This document shows, in pieces, positions 18,046-26,299 of a stretch of DNA of 64,000 nucleotides. Under the pieces are notes generated by a model. The model did no database searches and was not told the origin of the DNA. It saw only the letters and a list, made by a program, of their open reading frames with translations. This stretch comes from Psychrobacillus insolitus (GTDB lineage: Bacteria; Bacillota; Bacilli; Bacillales_A; Planococcaceae), in the NCBI RefSeq assembly GCF_003254155.1, contig NZ_QKZI01000008.1, positions 60,291 to 124,290 of the forward strand, in the 5' to 3' direction. Made by a program: the position numbers and the translations under genes. How positions within the stretch are numbered: the stretch's first letter is position 1; each line of letters starts with the position of its first letter.

Positions 18046-18168
18046 ATGATTACAACTACTCAAGATAGAAACCAAAAACATTGTCGTGAGTGCGGATGTG
18101 TTATCTCTGAACAAGTAGAATCATCCCTATATGAATGTGAACGATGCATCGGTATGTACGAAGAATAA
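18046..18168 (+). CDS. YhfH-like small zinc-ribbon protein (40 aa)
   Basis: A 40-residue protein that begins MITTTQDRNQKHC and carries two metal-binding pairs, CREC (with a further Cys two residues on) and CERC, with a QVES segment between. This layout resembles the YhfH family of Bacillales (~46 residues, function unknown). AGGAGGTGA lies 6 bases before the ATG, an excellent site. It follows aceB by 27 bases and precedes the terminator, so it is probably the third cistron of the aceAB transcript. Confidence 0.75.
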   Translation: MITTTQDRNQKHCRECGCVISEQVESSLYECERCIGMYEE

Positions 18169-18205
18169 CACAGACGGTAAAGACAATGGAAACCACCACA
18201 CATAT

Positions 18206-18246
18206 AAAAAGCTCTATCCTTCTTATGAGGGGTAGAGCTTTTTTTC
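18206..18246 (+). terminator. Terminator of the aceAB unit
   Basis: AAAAAGCTCTATCC pairs with GGGTAGAGCTTTTT, with a seven-T tail. Confidence 0.9.
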
Positions 18247-18336
18247 ATGAGATAAGAAAGTATATAAAATTCCTGCATGGTAAGTGTCTAGCGCAAGTCG
18301 GCTAATATTTTTGACACAGGGATGCAATATATAGAA

Positions 18337-19209
18337 CTATTTTTTATTTGTATAGTTCTGATTTCGTGTAAATGGCTCCGTTACAACTATATGTGCAAGT
18401 TCAACTGGTGATTTACCCTCCTCTTCAAAATATATCTTCTCTAAGTCCGGAAAGTTTTCAAAGTAAGAATGAACAATTGTCCCAATAAATATATTTTCTC
18501 CAGCACTTCCTTGTACATTATCTAATCCATTCATATTTAAGGTTAGTTCCGTATTATTATTCTCAATACGATAATCAATTAACCCAACCTCGAGTACCAT
18601 AATTCCCTCGAAAATTTGATGAAATAAATCTTCTGAGAAATCAAAAGTTACCTCGTATGGCTCAATAAACTCTGCATTAGCATCTCCTTTATAGACTACC
18701 AATCTTTCAGTGGTGTCAGAAGGCACTTCACTTTCTATTTTTGTTTCATGTCCAACCCATTCATAAGCTATCTGTTGTTTTTGTTCACTTAATTCTTCGG
18801 CAGTGGACCAAGCGACTAGTGTGTACGAACCAGCGGGAACAGAGGTTAATTCCGTTTTTAATTCGATTGGAATAACCGTTTCTTCATTTGGTTGTAGTAC
18901 TTTCTCTGAAAGCATTAGGATAAATACTTTATTACCAGAATAAGTGAATACATTATTTTTATCCTTGTCTATTAGCTGATATTCTACTTCCTGTCCGCTT
19001 GGATACGTTAAAGTCGTTGCTTCATCTGTTTCATTTTTAATCGTAAACGTGGCATTGCCATTCTCTTTTAGCTCTAATTTCGTGGTTATACTTTTTACTT
19101 CCTGCGATTGTGGATCGCTACCATTAGTAGTGTTTGAATTAGTGGTACCGCAGCTTGCTAGGATCAATATAATAACAATCGAACATATACGCAATATTAG
19201 TCTTTTCAT
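18337..19209 (-). CDS. BsuPI-domain lipoprotein
   Basis: Secreted lipoprotein of 290 residues. The signal peptide ends in the lipobox LASC (Cys at residue 20 of the chosen start), followed by a Ser/Thr/Asn linker. Residues ~40-135 match the BsuPI (intracellular proteinase inhibitor) immunoglobulin-like fold: FTIKNETDEATTLTYPSGQ then the SYTLVAWST end. Residues ~165-285 resemble a GerMN-type domain seen in sporulation and germination lipoproteins; that second match is weaker. A GTG three codons upstream overlaps AAAGGAG, so ATG at 19209 is chosen. Function unknown. It is divergent from the two-component operon. Confidence 0.72.
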   Translation of the reverse strand: MKRLILRICSIVIILILASCGTTNSNTTNGSDPQSQEVKSITTKLELKENGNATFTIKNETDEATTLTYPSGQEVEYQLIDKDKNNVFTYSGNKVFILMLSEKVLQPNEETVIPIELKTELTSVPAGSYTLVAWSTAEELSEQKQQIAYEWVGHETKIESEVPSDTTERLVVYKGDANAEFIEPYEVTFDFSEDLFHQIFEGIMVLEVGLIDYRIENNNTELTLNMNGLDNVQGSAGENIFIGTIVHSYFENFPDLEKIYFEEEGKSPVELAHIVVTEPFTRNQNYTNKK

Positions 19210-19389
19210 TCTAATCACTCCTTTAAATCATTAGACAGTTAAGCGCAAAGAAAGTTACATGCAAACAAAAATCCTTTTTCTTAAGAATTTCTTCATAATT
19301 AACCTGATGGAATGTTAAGAAATGAAGGGTACAATTAGAAGTATAAGAACGATGCATGACTCACATTGTGCGGGCCTAGGGGGGAAGAG

Positions 19390-20082
19390 ATGACAGAGTT
19401 TACTGTTTTAGTAACAGATGATGACCAAGATATTCGAGATGGTATTGAGATCTATTTGAAAAATGAAGGCTATAACGTCTTGAAAGCAGCGGATGGATTA
19501 GAAGCGCTTCGGTTAATAGAAGAACATGAAGTTCACGTGATTTTGTTAGATATTATGATGCCAAAGATGGACGGAATTGCAGCTACATTTAAAATAAGGG
19601 AGCAAAAAAATATTCCTATCATTATGCTGAGTGCGAAAGCTGAGGATTCGGATAAAATTCATGGGCTATCGGTTGGAGCAGATGACTATGTGACGAAGCC
19701 ATTCCATCCAATGGAGTTAATAGCACGTGTGAAGTCACAGTTACGCCGGTATACGAAGCTTGGAACTTATCATGCACAACAAGCTGTGATTGAAATTGAC
19801 GGACTTAGGATAAACCAAGAAGCAAAAGAACTTACGGTAGATGGAGAAGTTGTAAAGCTAACACCAATAGAGTTTAAAATCACAGAGCTACTCATGACCC
19901 ATGTAGGTAGAGTGTTTTCAATCAATGAAATTTACGAACGTGTTTGGAATGAACCAGCTTACAATGCAGAAAACATAGTCGCGGTACATATCCGTAAAAT
20001 TCGAGAGAAAATCGAAACAAATCCAAAAAATCCAAGATATTTAAAGGTGGTGTGGGGTGTTGGGTACAAAATCGACAAGTAA
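19390..20082 (+). CDS. OmpR/PhoB-family response regulator
   Basis: DNA-binding response regulator of 230 residues. The receiver domain has the acidic pair D10-D11, phospho-acceptor D54 (LLDIMMPKMDG) and the Lys in VTKPFHP. The C-terminal winged helix (about 130-230) ends in the usual VWGVGYKID. ATG at 19390 with a GGGGGGAAG site upstream is the start; in-frame extension to 19366 is unsupported. The upstream region has TTAAGAA direct repeats (around 19281 and 19314) that could be its own binding site. Partner kinase is the next but one ORF. Confidence 0.92.
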   Translation: MTEFTVLVTDDDQDIRDGIEIYLKNEGYNVLKAADGLEALRLIEEHEVHVILLDIMMPKMDGIAATFKIREQKNIPIIMLSAKAEDSDKIHGLSVGADDYVTKPFHPMELIARVKSQLRRYTKLGTYHAQQAVIEIDGLRINQEAKELTVDGEVVKLTPIEFKITELLMTHVGRVFSINEIYERVWNEPAYNAENIVAVHIRKIREKIETNPKNPRYLKVVWGVGYKIDK

Positions 20083-20227
20083 AGTAAACTTACTTTTGTC
20101 CATTTTTGCTATTGTATGTGGCGTTTTATGTTTAACCTACTGTGCAGTCAACATCTTACCTTCTATTGAAAATAATAAAAGTTTTATGCAAATCATTCGA
20201 ATCATGAAAGGGGGGTTAGCGGGATGA
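20057..20227 (+). CDS. Small membrane ORF between response regulator and kinase (56 aa)
   Basis: GTG at 20057 preceded by AAAGGTGG (20043-20050) opens a 56-codon frame that overlaps the regulator's end by 26 bases and ends in TGA at 20225-20227, overlapping the kinase ATG as ATGA. It encodes a short basic N-terminus (KSTSK), one hydrophobic helix of ~24 residues (VNLLLSIFAIVCGVLCLTYC) and a short outside segment. Coupled overlaps at both ends are the signature of a true cistron in a tight operon. No family is recognised. It could be a small regulator of the kinase; that is inference. Confidence 0.55.
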   Translation: MLGTKSTSKVNLLLSIFAIVCGVLCLTYCAVNILPSIENNKSFMQIIRIMKGGLAG

Positions 20228-22404
20228 AACATCCAGTAAGTAAAAATATTTTGCTAAGTGTTTTAGCGGTAATTACGATGTTCTCACTGTTTACTTTAAT
20301 TGAAGAGGGACATAATTTTATCGGAACGAGTTATTTTGATAGCGAAAGTTTTACAAATGAATTAAGTGACTTTGAGTCTTCTATTGTTCCATTAGTTTTA
20401 GCTACTCCGGATAAAGAAGAAGTAAAGAAAAATATTACGGTGACAGCCGATGAGATGGAGGAATATCGCAATCGGAACGGAAGCTTAGAAAGTCAATTAG
20501 AGTCGATTCAACAACAGTACGCAAGTCCAACAGGTGAAGTCACAACAGTAACAGAAGAAGCAACTACAACAACAGAAACTGCAACTGCAACAGAAACAAC
20601 AAATGAACCATTTATTACAGAACGTGATAAAAAAATGGAAGACATTACGAAAAATTTCACAGATGATAGTTATATAGAACAAAAGATTCGACTAGAAAAA
20701 GAAGCACAAGTTGATGCCTATTATCAATCAATCGAAAGAGTAAAAAATGATTTCTTGATTGAAAATGATAACATTAACTATGACTTTAAAAATGTTGAAA
20801 CAGGAGAGCGATTTACAAATGGCGATATTGAGTCAAACAATTCATTTAGTAAGGAATACTCAAGTAACCATGGTTATTTAAAAGAAAGAACTACTTATGA
20901 AAATGTAGAGGAATTATGGAATGTCCAAGAACTAGTGGGAAATCAACTTGCCCAATTTGAAGGAACTGTTGCTATTCCAGAGGCTAGTATTTTAAGTGGA
21001 AACAGAGCTTATTCATATAATTACTTTATAACAAATCAGCGGATCTTTTATGGAGCACTTTTAGCCGGTGTATTAGCTGCCATCGCATTCGTTTTGTTGT
21101 GGAGAAAGAATGGTGAGAAATTTAGATATGATAAAGCCGAGGAAAAGTATTTTACATTTCCGATCGATGTAAGAATCGCGTTGTTTTTCATTAGTATATT
21201 TGTAGCTATCTCGGCTACGAAAGAATTAATTGGATTTATTTTTTATTACAAAGGGTACGATCTCAATATCATTACAATTATTGTGGCCGTCCTTTTTACA
21301 GCGTTGGCATTATATCAATGGAAATGGATACGAACTAGTATTGGTAGTGCTGATTGGAAACAGAGCCTAATGTATGGCTGGTTAAAATCTTTAGAAGGAT
21401 TTTTCTTGAAGCGTTCAATTGGCGTTCAAACGTTAATTTTACTAATTGTTGTGTTCTTTTGGGGTTTTGGTACGATGATGTTTTTCTGGCAACCGGCTGT
21501 TATAATCGTTTGGATTCCAGCGACTTTATTGATAGGTATTCCAGTGCTCATTGTTCTATTAAAGAGAATGGCGTACTTGAACCGAGTGATGGTGAAAACG
21601 GAGGAAATGGCTAAAGGCGTTATTGGCAATAAAATCGAAGAAAAAGGAAAGTCGCCAATTGCCGAACATGCAGCTAGTTTAAATCAGCTTCGCGATCGAA
21701 TAAAATCGTCTCATTCTGAACAAGCAAAAAGCGAGCGTCTTAAAACAGAGTTAATTACCAATGTCAGCCACGATCTACGAACACCTTTAACATCCATTAT
21801 TACGTATACAGATTTGTTGAAAAATCCAAATATTACAGATGAAGAACGGGCATCCTATATTGCAATTTTGGATAAAAAATCGATGCGTTTGAAAACATTA
21901 ATAGAGGATCTTTTTGAAGTATCTAAAATGGCTACGGGCAATATTGAACTAGACAAGCGAAAAGTGGATTTAACTCAATTATTGCAACAAGCAATCGCGG
22001 AGCATCAGGAAGATATCGATAAATCAGGATTAGAATACCGCGTAACAATTGGTACAAAACCGATCATGTCCTATGTAGACGGTCAAAAATGGTGGAGAGT
22101 GCTCGACAACTTAATCATTAATACATTGAAATATGCACTACCAAATACGCGAGTGTATATTAACTTGGATCAAGTTGACGGGGAAGCGGTATTCGTCATC
22201 AAGAATATAGCTAAGTATGAATTAGGCAATGATATCAATGAATTAACGGAGAGGTTCAAACGAGCTGACACATCTCGCCATACAGATGGTTCAGGTCTAG
22301 GTCTTGCGATAGCGCAATCTATTGTGGATTTACACGGAGGCAGCCTACGAATGGAAGTAGACGGAGATTTGTTTAAAGTCATTGTGAAAATAGCGGCAAT
22401 TTAA
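20224..22404 (+). CDS. Membrane sensor histidine kinase (726 aa)
   Basis: Sensor kinase paired with the upstream regulator. An N-terminal helix (8-25) is followed by a large extracytoplasmic domain (30-270) that contains a Thr/Glu low-complexity stretch (106-128). Five or more helices follow (276-293, 316-342, 347-364, 399-421, 427-446). HisKA has the phospho-acceptor H516 (NVSHDLRTPL), and the ATPase domain has N-box and GSGLGLAI. The multi-helix block before HisKA is like the large kinases near VanS-type systems in Firmicutes. The stimulus is unknown; envelope stress is plausible. Confidence 0.9.
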   Translation: MKHPVSKNILLSVLAVITMFSLFTLIEEGHNFIGTSYFDSESFTNELSDFESSIVPLVLATPDKEEVKKNITVTADEMEEYRNRNGSLESQLESIQQQYASPTGEVTTVTEEATTTTETATATETTNEPFITERDKKMEDITKNFTDDSYIEQKIRLEKEAQVDAYYQSIERVKNDFLIENDNINYDFKNVETGERFTNGDIESNNSFSKEYSSNHGYLKERTTYENVEELWNVQELVGNQLAQFEGTVAIPEASILSGNRAYSYNYFITNQRIFYGALLAGVLAAIAFVLLWRKNGEKFRYDKAEEKYFTFPIDVRIALFFISIFVAISATKELIGFIFYYKGYDLNIITIIVAVLFTALALYQWKWIRTSIGSADWKQSLMYGWLKSLEGFFLKRSIGVQTLILLIVVFFWGFGTMMFFWQPAVIIVWIPATLLIGIPVLIVLLKRMAYLNRVMVKTEEMAKGVIGNKIEEKGKSPIAEHAASLNQLRDRIKSSHSEQAKSERLKTELITNVSHDLRTPLTSIITYTDLLKNPNITDEERASYIAILDKKSMRLKTLIEDLFEVSKMATGNIELDKRKVDLTQLLQQAIAEHQEDIDKSGLEYRVTIGTKPIMSYVDGQKWWRVLDNLIINTLKYALPNTRVYINLDQVDGEAVFVIKNIAKYELGNDINELTERFKRADTSRHTDGSGLGLAIAQSIVDLHGGSLRMEVDGDLFKVIVKIAAI

Positions 22405-22410
22405 AGTGAG

Positions 22411-22446
22411 CGAGGAATCCTGAAGTGGGATTTCTCGTTTTCTTTG
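22411..22446 (+). terminator. Terminator after the sensor kinase
   Basis: CGAGGAATCC pairs with GGATTTCTCG (one G-T pair), then TTTTCTTT. Confidence 0.8.
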
Positions 22447-22477
22447 TTATACTATATAGCAAAGGGAGTTGAGCATA

Positions 22478-22942
22478 ATGGAAACATTAAAACAATTAAA
22501 TTTTGCACGTATTTCTTTACTAGGAAAGATTAAAAAAAGTACAGAAGCAACTTTGGATGTAAAACCAGCCGGATTTAGTAATACGCTTCGTTGGAATATT
22601 GGTCATGTATACGCATCAATGGAAGGACTGACAAAAAGAGCAGTTCCTACATATGAGATTGTGAATCCACAATGGTTCCCACTATTCCTTAGTGGGACTA
22701 GCCCAGATAACTGGGAAGTTGAGCCTCCAACATTGGAAGAGTTAATCCAAGCATTAGAGGAACAACCTGTACGAATTACAGCGGTACTAGAAAACAATTT
22801 ACAAAATTCGGTACCCGAGCCAATGATCATTGGTGGGGTTCACCAAATGGATACTGTAGAAGCTCTTGCACAGTTCATTACTTGGCACGAAGGTATTCAT
22901 ACAGGAGTCATTGATGCAATGAATCGCATAACAGCAGAGTAA
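22478..22942 (+). CDS. DinB-like superfamily protein
   Basis: Four-helix-bundle protein of the DinB/YfiT-like superfamily, 154 residues. The three metal-binding histidines are visible: one in NIGHVYASME and two in WHEGIHTGVI. Members often act as thiol-dependent transferases or hydrolases (bacillithiol transferases belong here), but this protein's reaction is unknown. The start at ATG 22478 is chosen over TTG 22469, because AAAGGGAG directly abuts the TTG. Single gene flanked by terminators. Confidence 0.8.
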   Translation: METLKQLNFARISLLGKIKKSTEATLDVKPAGFSNTLRWNIGHVYASMEGLTKRAVPTYEIVNPQWFPLFLSGTSPDNWEVEPPTLEELIQALEEQPVRITAVLENNLQNSVPEPMIIGGVHQMDTVEALAQFITWHEGIHTGVIDAMNRITAE

Positions 22943-22955
22943 AAATGTATCATGC

Positions 22956-22986
22956 AAAAAGGACAATCCTAGGATTGTCCTTTTTG
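22956..22986 (+). terminator. Terminator after the DinB-like gene
   Basis: A 15-bp palindrome-like stem around AAAGGACAATCCTAGGATT with T5 at the end. Confidence 0.88.
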
Positions 22987-23080
22987 TTTGGGGAAATATG
23001 GCTTAACGAGACAAAACAACTCGTGAAGACGACAATCCTACTAATGAACGGCACAAAACCAGCCATGAACACAACAAAAC

Positions 23081-23120
23081 ACAAAAAAAGAGGATAGCCC
23101 ATTCAAAAGAATGATCCCCT
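23081..23120 (-). terminator. Terminator overlapping the end of the small coiled-coil gene
   Basis: On the minus strand GGGGAT...CATTC pairs with GAATG...ATCCTC with a short bulge, followed by seven T residues. The stem includes the last codons of the gene. Confidence 0.7.
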
Positions 23121-23363
23121 TTTCTTCAATACTTCCATTTCACTTACCAAATAATCCAATTTACTCTGTATGTCGGAAAGTTGCTCATCTTGTTTTATAC
23201 TTGACTTTTTCTCATCTTCTTTTGCCTGAGTTAATTCCGACAGTACGATGCCCTCGCCAATCGTGGAAACAATGTATCCAATTGTAAGAATGACAGAGCC
23301 AAGAAACTCAATGGTCTCGCCAAAGTGAGGTGGTAGATCGTTTTTTGGATCTTCAGGTATCAT
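23103..23363 (-). CDS. Small membrane/coiled-coil protein (86 aa)
   Basis: Not recognised as a named family. It has a Pro-rich start, one hydrophobic helix (about residues 19-43, FLGSVILTIGYIVSTIGEGIV), then a charged heptad-like coiled coil (45-82). The ribosome site AAAGGATG lies upstream of the ATG. It follows liaR by 60 bases on the same strand with no clear terminator between, so it may be the last cistron of the lia operon. A role in envelope stress is suggested only by this position. Confidence 0.6.
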   Translation of the reverse strand: MIPEDPKNDLPPHFGETIEFLGSVILTIGYIVSTIGEGIVLSELTQAKEDEKKSSIKQDEQLSDIQSKLDYLVSEMEVLKKRGSFF

Positions 23364-23423
23364 CTATACAAACATCCTTTGCTCCATCTTTTTTAGTAGC
23401 ATATGTTGGAAAGCTTCTATAGG

Positions 23424-24065
23424 TTATTTTTTGGATGGAACTAGGTCATGTTCAAATGCGTAGATGACTGCTTGCGTTCGATCACTCACTTCGAGTTTTG
23501 AAAGGATATTGCTGACATGTGTTTTTGCTGTTTTTAGTGCAATAAACAGGGTATCTGCGATGTCTTGATTGGTTTTACCCTCTGCCATGAGGAGTAATAC
23601 TTCTCGTTCCCGTTCTGTTAAGTCTTCGTGTAAATCACGTGAAGCCCCTTGACGCATGCGTTTCATCATTTTATTCGTAACTTCAGGTTCCAAAACAGCA
23701 CTGCCAGTCAATGTTTTTCGAATGGAATCAGCGATATGTGAGGCTTTCGACGTTTTCAATAAATAACTAATAGCTCCAGCTTCGAGAGCAGGATACACCT
23801 TGTCGTCGTCTATAAAACTTGTCACAATCATCACTTTTGCTTCAGGCCATTTTTGGATGATTTCGTGAGTAGCCTCGGCTCCGTTCATAATCGGCATGAC
23901 CATATCCATTAAAATAATATCTGGCTTATGTTCGAGTGCTAGGTCTACCGCTTCTTGCCCATTTGTTGCCTCAGCTACCACATTCATGTCAGGCTGTGCT
24001 TGTAAATATGCAGACACACCAATGCGTACCATCTCATGATCATCCGCTAATAATATTCGTATCAT
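23424..24065 (-). CDS. liaR: Envelope-stress response regulator LiaR/VraR
   Basis: NarL/FixJ-type response regulator, 213 residues. Receiver: D8-D9 acidic pair and phospho-acceptor D54 (LMDMVMPIM). The C-terminal LuxR-type HTH (about 145-205) contains LTEREREVLLLMAEG. The start MIRILLADDHEMVRIG matches LiaR/VraR. A GTG four codons upstream abuts GGAAGG and is rejected. It overlaps liaS by 26 bases. In Bacillus and Staphylococcus the family responds to bacitracin, vancomycin and other lipid II cycle inhibitors and activates liaIH. Confidence 0.9.
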   Translation of the reverse strand: MIRILLADDHEMVRIGVSAYLQAQPDMNVVAEATNGQEAVDLALEHKPDIILMDMVMPIMNGAEATHEIIQKWPEAKVMIVTSFIDDDKVYPALEAGAISYLLKTSKASHIADSIRKTLTGSAVLEPEVTNKMMKRMRQGASRDLHEDLTEREREVLLLMAEGKTNQDIADTLFIALKTAKTHVSNILSKLEVSDRTQAVIYAFEHDLVPSKK

Positions 24066-25119
24066 TTTCTGGCTCACCTTCCTTTATCAACTCTGCGTTT
24101 TTCTCTATCGGTAGTTTCACTTCAACAATAGTTCCTTGAGAAGGGACAGAAACAACTTTACAAGTAGCTCCAATTTCGACTGCTCGTTCCTTCACATTTT
24201 GAAGGCCGTAAGAACCGTTTTTACCTTCTGTCATCTCAAACCCGACTCCATTATCTTGCACACGGAAGATAGCTAAATCGTCCCGTTCAACAAACAAAAT
24301 ATCGACTTCCGTTGCTTTTGCATGACGCAGTGTATTGGATAAGGTTTCTTGTGCGATTCGGAATAAATGATCTTCCGCCCCTTTTGATAACTGAACATCT
24401 TCTAATCGATAACGAATTGTAAATAATACTTTTTCTTGAAGTTCTGTAAGCAATTCCTCTAGGCCTTCTCTTAGTGTCTTGTTATGAAGAGCTGCAGGAC
24501 GAAGATGGAGCAGTAAGGCACGCATTTCTAGTTGCGCTTGTTGAACAATTTTCTCGGTTTGGAGTAGCGTTTTCGGAGCTTCACCTTGCTGAGCTTCTTC
24601 AATTTCAACCATTGCGGAAAGTAACATGGACGCGGCAAATAATTGTTGTGAAACTGAGTCATGCAGCTCTCTTGCCAGGCGTTGACGTTCTTGCACGATT
24701 CGTTCTTGTATTAATTTATCTTGATCTTCTGCTTTTTGATTGGTGATGCGCTGCAATGTTTTTCGCTGCGTTAGAATGAGCTGCTCGAGTTGACTTGTCG
24801 TTACATGCAGTCGTTTCGAATATGCCTGCTTTTTATTAACAGGAACAAATGTCTCTGCTTCTAATAATGGTCTTAACCCTTTTTCTATCTTCTTTTCCTG
24901 GTCCCTGACTTTCTGAAGCGTATTCAATGAAAAACTAAAACTTATAAATGCTAAAACAATGATGATCCACGCACCAAAAGGAATTTCTGCATACGTCATT
25001 TCTAGTAAAGTCCACCAAGCATCCTCGTTTGGAAAGCCCCAAAGTGCATACAACAGAAGTGCTACGAGTGCCAATAAGATGATGAAAATCGAAATTCCTT
25101 GCCCTAGAAGTATCTTCAC
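24040..25119 (-). CDS. liaS: Sensor histidine kinase LiaS/VraS
   Basis: Membrane kinase of 359 residues with two N-terminal helices (8-28 and 49-68) around a short extracytoplasmic loop of ~20 residues. This is the small intramembrane-sensing layout of LiaS. The HisKA_3 domain has H153 in RELHDSVSQQ, and the ATPase domain has the GVGFEM and GSYGLQNVKERA boxes. Start ATG overlaps the liaF stop by 4 bases (translational coupling). In the family, LiaF holds the kinase inactive until cell-wall stress. Confidence 0.92.
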   Translation of the reverse strand: MKILLGQGISIFIILLALVALLLYALWGFPNEDAWWTLLEMTYAEIPFGAWIIIVLAFISFSFSLNTLQKVRDQEKKIEKGLRPLLEAETFVPVNKKQAYSKRLHVTTSQLEQLILTQRKTLQRITNQKAEDQDKLIQERIVQERQRLARELHDSVSQQLFAASMLLSAMVEIEEAQQGEAPKTLLQTEKIVQQAQLEMRALLLHLRPAALHNKTLREGLEELLTELQEKVLFTIRYRLEDVQLSKGAEDHLFRIAQETLSNTLRHAKATEVDILFVERDDLAIFRVQDNGVGFEMTEGKNGSYGLQNVKERAVEIGATCKVVSVPSQGTIVEVKLPIEKNAELIKEGEPENDTNIISG

Positions 25120-25817
25120 TTTCTAATCACCTCGATATCCCCAATCCAAGTGGACACGGTAATTACAAGCTCAGAAGCATAGGTCACACCATCTAAATAA
25201 CTGTCTTTCAACAAAACCGACTGGTTCCATAATCGCTGGGCACCGTGTCCGAAAATATTCGCTTCCCCAATAATCGTCGCATAATGAAGGCGAACCGGAA
25301 TCTCATACGGTACATAGATTGTTACCTTCCCAAGAGACTGACGAATGGAAATCAATGAAGTACCCTTCGGTAAAACAGTTTCCGTCACATCAATCACGTG
25401 ATCACCATAAAAACTTTGCACATGAACATCCTGCCATTCATATGCGTGAAAAGGAGTCGTTTGCGCGGAAAATAACTTGTTTTGAATAATACTATTTGGG
25501 CTTTCTTCATACGTAGTATTAAATGGTCGAATAACTTGTGTGATTGGTTCATTTTTCCATAACTTATAAAGGACATATAACATAATCGTGAGTAACAATA
25601 ACCGCAGACTCCACATCGAAAAAATAGCGATTATGAGGAATACAAACCCCGTCCAAAACCAAAAACGAGATTGTTTACGTAAGCTAAAGTAAATCATCCC
25701 AATGCCAAGAAGGACTAATACAATATTGCCATTTCCAAAAATGGTCGCCTCGATGAACATAAGCACAGCAAAACAAAGAAAAATAAAAGCCAACTTGTTT
25801 GTCTGGTTTTCTTTCAT
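25116..25817 (-). CDS. liaF: LiaF-type membrane inhibitor of LiaRS
   Basis: Membrane protein of 233 residues with four hydrophobic helices in the first ~90 residues (after a short NQTNK start) and a C-terminal beta-rich domain (~120-233) of the LiaF/DUF2154 'cell wall-active antibiotics response' type, ending in the WIGDIEVIRK motif. In B. subtilis LiaF is the specific inhibitor of LiaS/LiaR. Gene order liaF-liaS-liaR with overlaps supports the call. The reading frame of the repeat region runs into its start codon, and the tandem array lies directly upstream. Confidence 0.85.
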   Translation of the reverse strand: MKENQTNKLAFIFLCFAVLMFIEATIFGNGNIVLVLLGIGMIYFSLRKQSRFWFWTGFVFLIIAIFSMWSLRLLLLTIMLYVLYKLWKNEPITQVIRPFNTTYEESPNSIIQNKLFSAQTTPFHAYEWQDVHVQSFYGDHVIDVTETVLPKGTSLISIRQSLGKVTIYVPYEIPVRLHYATIIGEANIFGHGAQRLWNQSVLLKDSYLDGVTYASELVITVSTWIGDIEVIRK

Positions 25818-25868
25818 ATTAAGTAATCCTCCTTCTTCACACTAGGAAAAGCGGCAGACGCCGTAAAG

Positions 25869-26240
25869 CTGCGACAAGTGAGTTGGATCTTGCGCGAAAC
25901 AGGATTGACCTTGCGAATACCGGGTCCAATCTTGCGAATACCATCATCGAGCTTGCGTAAAACACACCTGAACTTGCGAGAAACCCAAAATCCACGAATT
26001 ATCCAAGTGATCTTGCGCGAAACAGGATTGACCTTGCGAATACCGGGTCCAATCTTGCGAATACCACCATTGATCTTGCGTAAAACACACCTGAACTTGC
26101 GAGAAACCCAAACTCCGCGAATTATCCAAGCAATCTTGCGCGAAACAGGATTGACCTTGCGAATACCGGGTTCAATCTTGCGAATACCATAATCGAGCTT
26201 GCGTAAAACACACCCGAACTTGCGAATAAGCCAAAATCCA
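25869..26240. repeat. Tandem array: 21-bp units within a 123-bp higher-order repeat
   Basis: TTGCG recurs 15 times, mostly at exact 21-bp spacing, plus one degenerate unit at the left. Five units (four of 21 bp and one of 39 bp) make a 123-bp block. The block's first unit, TTGCGCGAAACAGG, recurs at 25890, 26013 and 26136, exactly 123 bp apart, so there are nearly three copies with few base changes. Because 21 and 123 are multiples of three, long open frames appear on both strands, but none has a ribosome site. The array lies between liaH and liaF. I regard it as non-coding. Confidence 0.85.
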
Positions 26241-26249
26241 TCCTCATCC

Positions 26250-26284
26250 ATAAAAGTAAGAGAAGACTAAGTGTCTTCTCTTAC
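26250..26284 (-). terminator. Terminator after liaH
   Basis: A 12-bp perfect stem (GTAAGAGAAGAC / GTCTTCTCTTAC) with TTTT on the minus-strand side. It separates liaI-liaH from liaFSR. Confidence 0.82.
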
Positions 26285-26299
26285 GTAGCTATCTTTAGT

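Noticed and set aside
20057..20227. Possibility that the small ORF is a frameshifted piece of the kinase or regulator
   Set aside because: The regulator ends in its normal VGYKID terminus and the kinase starts with its own signal-anchor helix, so neither lacks a part.
25814..26251. A 145-codon minus-strand frame (and a 104-codon plus-strand frame at 25878-26192) through the tandem array
   Set aside because: Both strands are open only because the 21- and 123-bp periods are multiples of three. Neither start has a ribosome site, and the minus-strand start lies in the liaH terminator. I treat the region as non-coding repeat.
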